Source of the DNA: Clostridiales bacterium
GTDB taxonomy: Bacteria > Bacillota > Clostridia > Christensenellales > Aristaeellaceae
Assembly: GCA_015056155.1 (NCBI GenBank)
Contig: SVGU01000009.1
Coordinates: 1 to 51,299 of the forward strand
Length of the DNA: 51,299 nt
Direction of reading: 5' to 3'
Part shown: positions 19,737-27,737 of the stretch, in pieces
Numbering within the stretch: position 1 is the first letter of the stretch
Layout of the letters: every line of letters begins with the position of its first letter
The notes under the pieces: model-generated
What the model saw: only the letters and a program-made list of their open reading frames with translations
Told to the model about the DNA's origin: nothing
Database searches by the model: none
Program-made: the position numbers and the translations under genes

Positions 19737-20381
19737 ATGGCCATCCGTCTGTTCGAAACCCGTACCAACAATTCCAACGTTCCGCTGCGCGTTGCGATGG
19801 GCCATTATGCCACCAGCCACAGCCATATCAACTACTATATCGACCTGACCCTGACCAAGCACCGCCTGTCCGAGGCGCGCGAGGTCGCGGCGCATCTGTG
19901 CAGCATGATCAGCCAGGCGACGGTCATTGATACCATCCTCTGCCTGGACGGCACGGAGGTCATCGGCGCCTGCATGGCCAGTGAGCTGACCCGCAAGGGC
20001 TTCAACAACGTCAATGCGCACAACACCATCTATGTCGTCACCCCTGAGCACACCACCGGCTCCCAGCTGATCTTCCGCGACAATGCCGCGCCGATGATCG
20101 TGGGCAAGCACGTGCTGGTGCTGGCCGCGTCCGTGACGACGGGCTACACCGTGCAGGCGGCCGTGGAGGCCATCCGCTATTACAGCGGCAAGCCCGCCGG
20201 CGTCTGCGCGATCTTCACCTGCCTGGAAGAGTGCAGCGGCTTTGAGATCAACGCGGTCTTCAATCAGAAGAACGATCTCCCGGACTACTCCTCCAAGCCC
20301 TCTCATGAGTGCCCGATGTGCAAGAACGGCCGCCGCCTCGACGCGATGGTCAATGCCTTCGGCGTGTCCAGCTTCACCTGA
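19737..20381 (+). CDS. Orotate phosphoribosyltransferase-like protein
   Basis: 214 residues with a type I phosphoribosyltransferase fold pattern. The PRPP-loop equivalent is VLVLAASVTTGYTVQAAVEA. The Thr-Thr-Gly is kept, but the two acidic residues normally before it (DD or ED) are replaced by Ala-Ala. A Cys-x2-Cys pair (HECPMCKNG) near the C-terminus could bind metal. From memory, a clostridial subgroup annotated as orotate phosphoribosyltransferase-like shares this AAS/VAS-TTG loop, so the change is probably ancestral. Catalysis is uncertain; a regulatory or salvage role is possible. It stands alone, with its own promoter and terminator. GAGGAGAG precedes the ATG at 19737. Confidence 0.75.
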   Translation: MAIRLFETRTNNSNVPLRVAMGHYATSHSHINYYIDLTLTKHRLSEAREVAAHLCSMISQATVIDTILCLDGTEVIGACMASELTRKGFNNVNAHNTIYVVTPEHTTGSQLIFRDNAAPMIVGKHVLVLAASVTTGYTVQAAVEAIRYYSGKPAGVCAIFTCLEECSGFEINAVFNQKNDLPDYSSKPSHECPMCKNGRRLDAMVNAFGVSSFT

Positions 20382-20400
20382 TTTCATCGTGCGAACAACG

Positions 20401-20432
20401 AAACCGCAAGCCTTTACCGGCTTGCGGTTTTG
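20401..20432 (+). terminator. Rho-independent terminator
   Basis: AAACCGCAAGCC (20401-20412) pairs with GGCTTGCGGTTT (20419-20430), followed by TTG. Confidence 0.88.
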
Positions 20433-20486
20433 TGCACTGCTGTGATCATACGAAAACGATAAATCCGAGTTTGACGAGGTGAGAAT

Positions 20487-21203
20487 ATGGCGATGTGGAA
20501 TCCGTGGAGAGGTTGCAGAAGGTGCAGCGACGGCTGCCTCTATTGCTATATCCACAAGGGCGACGCAAAGCGTGGAGTTGATACAAGTATCATTGAAAAA
20601 ACAAAGGACTTTGCAAAGCCCACAGAGCGCTTGAAGAATGGCAATTACAAAATGAAACCCGGCATTGTGTATACCTGCTTTTCCACCGATTTTCTGATTG
20701 AAGAGGCGGATGCATGGCGTGCAGAATGCTGGCAGATGATTCAGGAACGCAGGGATTGTACCTTTCTCTTTCTCACCAAGCGCATCGACAGATTTATGGA
20801 CTGCATTCCCGATGACTGGGGTGACGGCTATGAAAACGTGGTCGTTTGCTGTACGGTTGAGAATCAAAGGAATGCAGACAATAAGCTCGCGATTTTTGAA
20901 AAGCTTCCGATCAGACATAAGTGCATAACGGCTCAACCGCTTATCGAAGCCATTGATATGGAAAGATATCTTGACGGTATTGAGCTTGTGGTTGTCGGCG
21001 GTGAGTCGGACACGAATGCAAGACCGCTGGACTACGATTGGGTGCTCGATATCAGAGCGCAGTGCATCAGGAAAAACGTGTCTTTTGAATTCAGACAATG
21101 CGGAACGCATTTTGTCAGGAACGGTAAGCAATACAGGTTGCAGACAAAGGATCTGTGCGCTCAGGCAAGAAAAGCTGATATAGATTTCAAACGCAACAGT
21201 TGA
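20487..21203 (+). CDS. DUF5131 (phage Gp37/Gp68-like) family protein
   Basis: 238 residues. The N-terminus has the family's Trp-Asn-Pro-Trp-x-Gly-Cys start and a Cys cluster (GCRRCSDGCLYCYIHKG). Later come FLTKRIDRF, VVCCTVENQ, ITAQPLIEAI and VVGGESD, all family landmarks. The Cys cluster and fold are radical-SAM-like by published family description, but activity is unproven. The codons are clearly richer in A and T than in neighbouring genes (AAA, AAT, ATT and GAT frequent), which suggests recent acquisition. It carries its own Shine-Dalgarno (GAGGTGAG). No other phage genes are nearby. Confidence 0.85.
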   Translation: MAMWNPWRGCRRCSDGCLYCYIHKGDAKRGVDTSIIEKTKDFAKPTERLKNGNYKMKPGIVYTCFSTDFLIEEADAWRAECWQMIQERRDCTFLFLTKRIDRFMDCIPDDWGDGYENVVVCCTVENQRNADNKLAIFEKLPIRHKCITAQPLIEAIDMERYLDGIELVVVGGESDTNARPLDYDWVLDIRAQCIRKNVSFEFRQCGTHFVRNGKQYRLQTKDLCAQARKADIDFKRNS

Positions 21204-21252
21204 GGAAATTCCAGATTTGCCGGGCAGGCGAAGCCCTTTTTCCATATCAGGG

Positions 21253-21288
21253 AGCGCAATGATTTGCACTGATCCGGTGCACTGCGCT
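21253..21288. repeat. Nested inverted repeat in intergenic gap
   Basis: AGCGCA (21253-21258) pairs with TGCGCT (21283-21288), enclosing an inner TGCAC/GTGCA stem. It lies between the DUF5131 gene and its terminator. The 343-base gap 21204-21546 also holds a CAGGCAG (21381-21387)/CTGCCTG (21400-21406) hairpin and two terminators, with no convincing gene. Confidence 0.5.
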
Positions 21289-21308
21289 TGTTGGGCCGCA
21301 TATGCAAA

Positions 21309-21343
21309 CGAGCATCCGATACATTTTGCCGGATGCTCGTTTT
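21309..21343 (+). terminator. Rho-independent terminator after the DUF5131 gene
   Basis: CGAGCATCCG (21309-21318) pairs with CGGATGCTCG (21330-21339), followed by TTTTA. It lies about 105 bases past the stop codon. Confidence 0.85.
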
Positions 21344-21499
21344 ATTCGTTGCCGGATAAACTGTTATTTGAGAGTTCTTCCAGGCAGGCTCCTTTTTTGC
21401 TGCCTGCATGCGTGCTCGACCCGAAGGAATCCGCATAGCCCGATCGCAAAAAGGGTCAAGGGATGAAAGCCTTTGCGGGGGTGTAGGCGGCGCCCGTGC

Positions 21500-21529
21500 A
21501 AAAAGCTCCGGAGCGCAATGCCCCGGAGC
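21500..21529 (-). terminator. Terminator of the FN3-caspase gene
   Basis: Minus strand GCTCCGG (21529-21523) pairs with CCGGAGC (21511-21505), followed by TTTTT. Confidence 0.85.
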
Positions 21530-21546
21530 CTCTTGTTTGTGGTTGT

Positions 21547-24417
21547 TTACTTGCTCCAGACCACCAGCGCGCTGTTGGCGGGGTAGATCTGGGCGGTCTG
21601 GTTGGGATTGCTGCGCTGCGCCATGGCCTTGGCGTAGATGTAGGCCTCGTAGAGGGTGATCTCGCTGTTGCCGTCGCGGTCAGCGTTCAGCTTGCTGATG
21701 ACCGTGTCGGTCGCTGCGTTCCAGCCGCTGCCGTGGCACATGCCGTAGGTGAACAGGCCGAAGTACTTCTCCGCCTTGCCGTCGCCGTTGCTGTCGTAGC
21801 CCATGGAGACGGACTGCTCGGTGGAGTGGGCGGCGGTGATGACGTAGTAGCCGCTGTTGGCGAGGTCGTTTTCGCCGCGGGCGATCTGCATGGGCTCCTC
21901 GGTGAAGACGTCCTCATCAGCCGGGAGGATGTCCTCCACGCTGCGGACCACCGTGCTGTCGTCGCTGGCAAAGATGCTCACGACGGCGCTGTTGAAGGCG
22001 CTCAGCTCTGCGGAGGAGACGCCGTCGCCCGTGCTCTTGCCGATCATCTGACCGGAATGGCAGCTGTCGATGATGACGACCTTCTTGCCGGGCACCTGGT
22101 CGAGGGCCTCCTTCAGGCGGCTGACGGACAGGTAGGTGTGGTACACGCCCACGAGTGCGCCGTGGAAGGAGGTTTCCGGCGTGTTCGCGCCGTGGCCGCT
22201 GAAGTAGAACAGGGAAACGTCATTGCTCTTCGCGTCGGCGAAGGTCGTGCGGATGGCGTTGATCATGCCGCTGTCGGAGAGGTTCAGCTGCGTGTTAATC
22301 TGGTAGGGCGTGCCGGTCATGCGGCTGAGCATGGTCGACATCGCGCGCGCGTCATTGTCACAGCCGGGCAGGTAATTGTCCTCGTTGGGGTAGGTGTTGC
22401 CGATGACCAGCGCGCGGTAGGTGGAGGGCGCTTCCTTGTAGGTGTGTGTGAATTCCTCCGACCAGGGGCCGGTGCTGACGTCGCCGTTGGAGAAGATGCG
22501 GACGGGGCGCACGCGGTAGTAATACGTCGTGCCCAGCTCCGCGTTGCTGTGGAAGCCGCTGGTCGTGCTGACGCGGCCGTTGCCGTTGCCGGCGGGGAGG
22601 GTGCCCTGCGTGCGGCTGATGGACACATCGTAGTGGCTTGCACCGGCGACGGCGGGCCAAGACAGGCGCACGCCCTGACCGGTGATGTCCTCGGCCTTCA
22701 CGTTGCCTGCCTTGGGCAGCCAGACGCCCATGCCGATCTCGCCCTTGAGGGAGAAGCAGCGCCAGCCCTCGGGGGAGCAGAGCTTGTAGGAATAGACGAA
22801 GTAGTAGTACACCTCGCCGGGGATCATGGTGGTGTCGGTGAAGGTGGTGACCGGCTCCTCCAGGACGACGAGCTTCTGATAGTTCGTCACGTCCGGGTCG
22901 GAGAAGGCGCGGCGGTAGATGACATAGCCGCTGGCGCCGGGGATCGCGTCCCAGGTGAGCTTCACGCCGTTCGCCGTCCACTCATAGGTCTGGAAGGAAG
23001 GCGTTTCCATGGGGCTGCCGACCATGGTGACGCGGCTGGAATTGCCGGTGATCACCAGGCCGCTGCTCATCTCGCGCTTGGGGATGACGCGGAAATCGTA
23101 GGTCTCGTCGAAGGAGATGTTGGAGATATCGCAGTAGTCGGTGACCAGATCCGTGCGGACGATGCTCCACTCGTTGGCGTTGTGGATGGACATCATCACG
23201 TCATAGTGGGTCGCGCCGGCAACGGCGTTCCAGGTCAGGCGGATGGTGCTGGTGTCCTTGCCGCGGGGATCGTTGATCTTCACATCGCCCAGGACGATGT
23301 AGGGCAGGGAAGCGGACTGCGGGCTGGCGCTCAGGACGCTGCCGTCTGCGCCAAGCTCCACCGCGCGGACGCGGAAGTAGTACACGATGGTGGGATCGAG
23401 CTCCGTGGTGGTATAGGAAGCGGTGGTGACGGTTGCCAGCACGGAATAATCCGCCTCATGCGCCGCCTTGCAGAGCACCTGATAGCCGTCAGCGTCGTCC
23501 ACGCCGTTCCACGTCAGCGTCATTTTGCCCACGCGGTTGTGGCTCGCGAACAGGCCGGAGGGCGCTTCCAGCGCGCGGTATTCCACGAATTCGCCGGGGC
23601 CGTCCGGTTCTTCCGTTTCCACGTCCGGTTCCGGGATCGGCTCGGCAGTGGGTTCGGGCGCGGCTTCGGTGAAGATATCTTCGCCGGGAGCGGGCTCGTC
23701 CGTCGGTTCAACCACGATGGGTTCCTCGGTCGCGGCAGGCTCCTCGGTCGCAGCAGGCTCCACGGTCACGGCAGGTTCCTCGGTCGCGGCGGGTTCCTCG
23801 GTCGCAGCGGGTTCCTCGGTCGCAGCGGGTGCCTCGGTCGCGATGGGCTCTTCGGTCACGGCGGGGGCCGGCGTGGCGGTCGGAGCGGGTTCATCGTTCA
23901 CCAGACGGATGGCCGTCAGCAGGTGTCCGCTGCAGGTGCGGGCGGACTCGTCGTTCCGGGCCTCGCGGTCATGGGCTTCGGCCTGCTCATCGGTCAGCAT
24001 GCGGACGCGGTCTGCGCTGACCCAGCCCGTCATAAGGGACGAGCCGGTGTTGAGGGTGATGCGGATGGCGCGCTCGTCTTCGGAGCGCTCTGCCGCGAAG
24101 ACAACGCCGCCCTCGGCGGCCTCCTCGTACGCGCCCCAGAGGCCGCTGACCTCATACAGGCGGACGCCTGCGGAGATCCGCGCAAGCCCTGCGACGAAGG
24201 CGGGCGCGCGCAGGTTGCCGGTCTGGGTGAACACTTCGTCGGCGGGTACATCCTCCGCGCCGTCGCCGGGAATGGGCGTGGTCTGGGCGGCGAGCAGCGC
24301 CTCCAGCTTATCCGACAGTGCGTCGGAGGTATCTTCTGCAAAAACAGTCGTCGGGATCGCTGTGAGCAGCATCAGCAGCGCAAGCAGCAGCGATGCGAAG
24401 CGACGGGTCATCCTCAT
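21547..24417 (-). CDS. Secreted multidomain protein: FN3 repeats with C-terminal caspase-like peptidase
   Basis: 956 residues. Signal peptide (1-28, RRFASLLLALLMLLTAIPTT), then a domain of about 120 residues with an SH3-like feel (ISAGVRLYEVSGLWGAYEE). A Glu/Pro/Ala-Thr repeat linker follows (about 180-280). Four FN3-type modules span about 285-680. The C-terminal caspase-fold domain (about 685-956) has catalytic His742 in YFSGHGA and Cys786 in IIDSCHSG. Asp-rich loops in its C-terminal part (DSNGDGKAE, NADRDGNSEITL) look calcium-binding. The start at 24417 lies 8 bases after AAAGGAGG. No wall anchor is visible. Secreted bacterial caspase-like enzymes are known, but targets here are unknown. 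Divergent from the glycan operon. Confidence 0.85.
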   Translation of the reverse strand: MRMTRRFASLLLALLMLLTAIPTTVFAEDTSDALSDKLEALLAAQTTPIPGDGAEDVPADEVFTQTGNLRAPAFVAGLARISAGVRLYEVSGLWGAYEEAAEGGVVFAAERSEDERAIRITLNTGSSLMTGWVSADRVRMLTDEQAEAHDREARNDESARTCSGHLLTAIRLVNDEPAPTATPAPAVTEEPIATEAPAATEEPAATEEPAATEEPAVTVEPAATEEPAATEEPIVVEPTDEPAPGEDIFTEAAPEPTAEPIPEPDVETEEPDGPGEFVEYRALEAPSGLFASHNRVGKMTLTWNGVDDADGYQVLCKAAHEADYSVLATVTTASYTTTELDPTIVYYFRVRAVELGADGSVLSASPQSASLPYIVLGDVKINDPRGKDTSTIRLTWNAVAGATHYDVMMSIHNANEWSIVRTDLVTDYCDISNISFDETYDFRVIPKREMSSGLVITGNSSRVTMVGSPMETPSFQTYEWTANGVKLTWDAIPGASGYVIYRRAFSDPDVTNYQKLVVLEEPVTTFTDTTMIPGEVYYYFVYSYKLCSPEGWRCFSLKGEIGMGVWLPKAGNVKAEDITGQGVRLSWPAVAGASHYDVSISRTQGTLPAGNGNGRVSTTSGFHSNAELGTTYYYRVRPVRIFSNGDVSTGPWSEEFTHTYKEAPSTYRALVIGNTYPNEDNYLPGCDNDARAMSTMLSRMTGTPYQINTQLNLSDSGMINAIRTTFADAKSNDVSLFYFSGHGANTPETSFHGALVGVYHTYLSVSRLKEALDQVPGKKVVIIDSCHSGQMIGKSTGDGVSSAELSAFNSAVVSIFASDDSTVVRSVEDILPADEDVFTEEPMQIARGENDLANSGYYVITAAHSTEQSVSMGYDSNGDGKAEKYFGLFTYGMCHGSGWNAATDTVISKLNADRDGNSEITLYEAYIYAKAMAQRSNPNQTAQIYPANSALVVWSK
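23713..23875 (-). repeat. Short tandem repeats encoding Ala-Thr-Glu-Glu-Pro units
   Basis: Degenerate 18-base repeats in the FN3-caspase gene encode iterated AATEEP-type units that form the linker between the N-terminal domain and the FN3 modules. They are likely prone to length variation. Confidence 0.75.
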
Positions 24418-24467
24418 GGGCATGGCCTCCTTTGTCTCATGGGGCATAAGTATGGAATTCCAATCAT

Positions 24468-24496
24468 ATTATAGGCTTTCGGCAGGGTTTGGTCAA
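24468..24496 (-). promoter_or_regulatory. Promoter of the FN3-caspase gene
   Basis: Minus strand TTGACC (24496-24491), a 17-base spacer, and TATAAT (24473-24468), 51 bases before the start codon. Confidence 0.85.
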
Positions 24497-24562
24497 GTGC
24501 GGGGCGGAGAAAGTTACATTCGTAACAATACGCGGAATCCGCCACTTCCGGGCCGGATGGAC

Positions 24563-24591
24563 TTGCCATCTTCCGCCGGATATGGTACAAT
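24563..24591 (+). promoter_or_regulatory. Promoter of the glycan assembly and export operon
   Basis: TTGCCA (24563-24568), a 17-base spacer, and TACAAT (24586-24591). It is divergent from the caspase promoter, with about 66 bases between the two -35 elements. Confidence 0.78.
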
Positions 24592-24643
24592 ACAACATGG
24601 ATGCTCATGCGTCCATGAAGCTGCGGAAAGGAGTGAAGCGGGC

Positions 24644-27600
24644 GTGGCCGTCAGGCTTTCGGTCGTCGTGCCGGTATATGGCACGGAAAAATACCTGCGG
24701 AAATGCCTCGATTCACTGGCAGAGCAGACCCTGCGGGAGGCGGAGTTCATCCTGGTGGATGACTGCACGCCCGACCATGCAGGGAAGATCATGGCGGAAT
24801 ATGCCGCGCGGGACAGCCGGTTCCGCATCCTCCGCCATGAACAGAACCGCGGTCTGTTTGTGTCCCGCGTGACCGGGGCAAAGGCCGCGCAGGGCGACTA
24901 CATCGCCTTTCTGGACAGCGATGACTTCGTTTCCGTCGACTTCTATCGTTCTGCGGTGAAATGCGCCGATGATTCGGACGCGGACGTTGTGATGGGCGAT
25001 ACTGTATGGGTGCTGGAGGACGGGCGGCGCATCGTGCGCCCGATGCACGACTGCTGCGTGCCGGAGGGACGCCTCGGCCAGGAGGAGCTGCGCCGGGCGT
25101 TCTATGGTCAGGAGCTGTCCTGCTACAGCTGGCATACGATCTGGAACAAGGTGTACAGGCGTTCGCTGTTTGAGCGCTGCCTGCCTGTGTTTGAACGCCT
25201 GACCGGGCACATCGTCATGACGGAGGACGTGGCGTTCTCCTGCGTGCTGCTGTACGAGGCGCGCTCCATGGTCCGGCGCCGCGGGGACGGCGTGTTCTAC
25301 TGCATGCACGCCGCGTCCTCGACGAATGCGGCCTATGCGGACCAGGCGCGGTTCTTCCGCAATTATGAGAACATCGTCGCCGTCTTTGAATTCGTGGAGG
25401 CGTTCCTGAAGGAAAAGAACGATCAGGCATGCCTGAACCACCTGATGAACGCGAGGCGCTGGTATTGCCGGATGTGGACGGAGGCCCGCCAGCGGTGCGC
25501 CTCTGACCCGGCGGCGAAGGAAAGGGCGGATGCGCTCACGGCGCGTCTTGCGCCGGGCTTTGACGCGGACAAACCGCAGGACAATGGGGAGATCTGGTGG
25601 TACGACCGCTACACCCTCCCGTGGAACGACGGGCTGGAAAAGATCAAGCGGGCCATCGCCGGGCTGGACGGCTGCACGGCGGATACGATCTCCTTTGATG
25701 TGTTCGATACCCTGATCCTCCGGCCCTTCCGGCAGCCGAGCGATCTGAAATGCATGCTGGAGGACAAGTGGCAGAAGGAGAACCGCCGCTGCCTGCTGTC
25801 CTTCGCGGACGCCCGTGCAGAGGCGGAGACCTCCGCCCGCGTGTGGGCGAGGGGCCGGAAGGAAGACATCGACCTGTACGATGTGTACAACGCGCTGGAG
25901 ATGACCTGCGGGACGTCGCCGGACTGCGCGGAGGCGATGCGCTTCTATGAAATGGAGGCGGAGATCGAATACTGCCAGCCCCGGCATTCGGGCGTGCAGC
26001 TGTTTCAGCTGGCCCGGGCGATGGGCAGGCGAGTCGTCCTGACCTCGGACATGTATCTGGACAGCGGAACGATCACCTCCATGCTCAACAAGTGCGGCGT
26101 GGACGGTTGGGATGCGTTCCTCCTGTCCAGCGAGCAGAACGCGCTGAAGTGGAACGGCGGGTTGTATCGCTGCCTGCTGGCGGAATTGAAGGCCGCGCCG
26201 GAAACCATCCTGCACATCGGCGACAACTGGGAGAACGACTGCATCCAGCCCCGGAAGCTGGGCTTGCGGGCCATGCATCATCCCCGGGCGATGGACGTGA
26301 TGACCGACCGCCGCCGGACGATGCTGGGAGCGCTGGGGCTGCAGACGGCTTCCGCCTTTGCGGGGGAGCGGTCGCTGCAATCGTCGCTGTCCTTCCGCTG
26401 CATGCAGGCGCTGACGGCGAACCGCTTCTTCGACAACGGCTTCGCGGCCAGCGCGCAGGAGATGAATTTCGCTTCCTCGCCTGCGCTGCTGGGATATTAC
26501 GCGGTCGGCGGGCATGTGCTGTCCGTTGCGCAGTGGCTGATCCGCCGCGCAAAGGCGGACGGCGTGCGCAAGCTCGTGTTCCTTGCGCGGGACGGCTGGC
26601 TCGTCAAAGAGGCGGTCGATCTCCTGCTGACGGAGGCGGACGGCATTGCGACGGATTATCAGCCTGCCTCCCGGCGGTGCCTGCTGCCGGCGCTGGCGGT
26701 CAACCCGACGGATTTCTACGCCCTGCCGGTCAATACGCCGGCCTATTCGGTGAAAAAGCTGCTGGAGCTGCTGGACTTCTGCACGGCGGAAATGCCGCAG
26801 GAGGAGCTGCGCAGGCAGGTGGAGGAAGCCGGATTTGCGTGGGAGGAAAATTTCCCCGGGCGCTACCGGTATCATGAATTCATCCGCTGGTATCTCGACC
26901 ATCTCTACGACGGCCGGAGGCACCAGCAGGCATACAACGCCCTGCATGCGTATTATGAGCCGGTGCTGACGCCGGACGCCGCCTGCTTCGACATGGGCTA
27001 CAGCGGACGGCTGCAGGCGGCGCTCAACCAGCTGGCCTGCAGGAGCGTGCCGGTCTACTTCATCCACGCGGATGACCGGAACTGTCCGCGCCTGGAACGG
27101 GCGTACGACTTCGAGGCACGCTGCTTCTACGGCATGAAGCCCGGCATGTCCGGCGCATTCCGGGAATTTCTGCTGTCCTCGGACGAGCCGCCCTGCATCG
27201 GCTTCCGGCGCACGGAAGAAGGCGTCGTTCCCGTGTACGGCAGGAGCGAGTACAACTCCGCCGCGCGATTCTTCATCCGGCAGGTGCAGCGCAATGCCCT
27301 GCAGTTCGTCCGGGACTACACCGCGCGATTCCGGGGCACGGTCGCCGAGCGGCTGAATCCGTACGTGTGCTCCATGCCTTTTGAAAGCGCGCTGCGGTAC
27401 CTGGGCGAACCGGACCTGGCGATGCTTGCGGACATCCGCTTTGAGGATACCGTCTTTGCCGGGCAGGACGACCTGGATCTCGCGTCCCTTGTGAGAGCGC
27501 AGTCTGCTGCGGCGAACGCAGACGGGGTGCAGGCATTGCAGGGGCTGCCCTGGTTCGGGGAAGCGCAGCGTCTGACGCCCGGGCGTGTCTGCGGGCTGCT

Positions 27601-27736
27601 CCTGCACGACCGCGGGACGCTCAAGGCGGAGGCGAAGCGACGCCTCGAGGGGCATCCGCGTCTGACAAAGGTCTGCCGCGCGGGCTGGCAGGTGCTCAAG
27701 CGCTGCCGCCGGCTCATCAGAGGGGGGGCGGACTGA
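24644..27736 (+). CDS. Glycosyltransferase family 2 fused to HAD-like hydrolase and a C-terminal domain
   Basis: 1030 residues. A GT-A glycosyltransferase domain (about 1-250) has SVVVPVYGTEKYLRKCLDSL, the LVDDCTPD segment and the DSDD metal motif. A HAD-like domain (about 345-560) has SFDVFDTLILRPF (Asp352, Asp355), LTSDMYLD and HIGDNWENDC. The remainder (about 600-1030) includes KLVFLARDGWLVKEA and DMGYSGRLQAAL and matches the COG5610-type architecture. It probably adds sugars to a surface glycan in the cytoplasm; the HAD role is unclear. The GTG start at 24644 is chosen from AAAGGAG (24627-24633). The open frame extends far upstream but antisense to the caspase gene. It is first gene of a four-gene operon. 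Confidence 0.88.
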   Translation: MAVRLSVVVPVYGTEKYLRKCLDSLAEQTLREAEFILVDDCTPDHAGKIMAEYAARDSRFRILRHEQNRGLFVSRVTGAKAAQGDYIAFLDSDDFVSVDFYRSAVKCADDSDADVVMGDTVWVLEDGRRIVRPMHDCCVPEGRLGQEELRRAFYGQELSCYSWHTIWNKVYRRSLFERCLPVFERLTGHIVMTEDVAFSCVLLYEARSMVRRRGDGVFYCMHAASSTNAAYADQARFFRNYENIVAVFEFVEAFLKEKNDQACLNHLMNARRWYCRMWTEARQRCASDPAAKERADALTARLAPGFDADKPQDNGEIWWYDRYTLPWNDGLEKIKRAIAGLDGCTADTISFDVFDTLILRPFRQPSDLKCMLEDKWQKENRRCLLSFADARAEAETSARVWARGRKEDIDLYDVYNALEMTCGTSPDCAEAMRFYEMEAEIEYCQPRHSGVQLFQLARAMGRRVVLTSDMYLDSGTITSMLNKCGVDGWDAFLLSSEQNALKWNGGLYRCLLAELKAAPETILHIGDNWENDCIQPRKLGLRAMHHPRAMDVMTDRRRTMLGALGLQTASAFAGERSLQSSLSFRCMQALTANRFFDNGFAASAQEMNFASSPALLGYYAVGGHVLSVAQWLIRRAKADGVRKLVFLARDGWLVKEAVDLLLTEADGIATDYQPASRRCLLPALAVNPTDFYALPVNTPAYSVKKLLELLDFCTAEMPQEELRRQVEEAGFAWEENFPGRYRYHEFIRWYLDHLYDGRRHQQAYNALHAYYEPVLTPDAACFDMGYSGRLQAALNQLACRSVPVYFIHADDRNCPRLERAYDFEARCFYGMKPGMSGAFREFLLSSDEPPCIGFRRTEEGVVPVYGRSEYNSAARFFIRQVQRNALQFVRDYTARFRGTVAERLNPYVCSMPFESALRYLGEPDLAMLADIRFEDTVFAGQDDLDLASLVRAQSAAANADGVQALQGLPWFGEAQRLTPGRVCGLLLHDRGTLKAEAKRRLEGHPRLTKVCRAGWQVLKRCRRLIRGGAD

Positions 27737-27737
27737 C

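Noticed and set aside
23713-23875. Tandem repeats considered as a CRISPR array
   Set aside because: The units are about 18 bases, contiguous, without spacers, and encode a Pro/Glu linker in frame.
21496-24474. A 992-codon plus-strand open frame opposite the FN3-caspase gene
   Set aside because: A shadow of the GC-rich real gene. The translation is Ala/Gly/Val/His-rich with no recognisable domain. The minus-strand frame has signal peptide, FN3 and caspase motifs and a proper promoter.
23525-24643. An N-terminal extension of the glycosyltransferase fusion by over 370 codons
   Set aside because: The extension runs antisense through the caspase gene and across both promoters. The GTG at 24644 has a Shine-Dalgarno and starts exactly at the GT2 domain.
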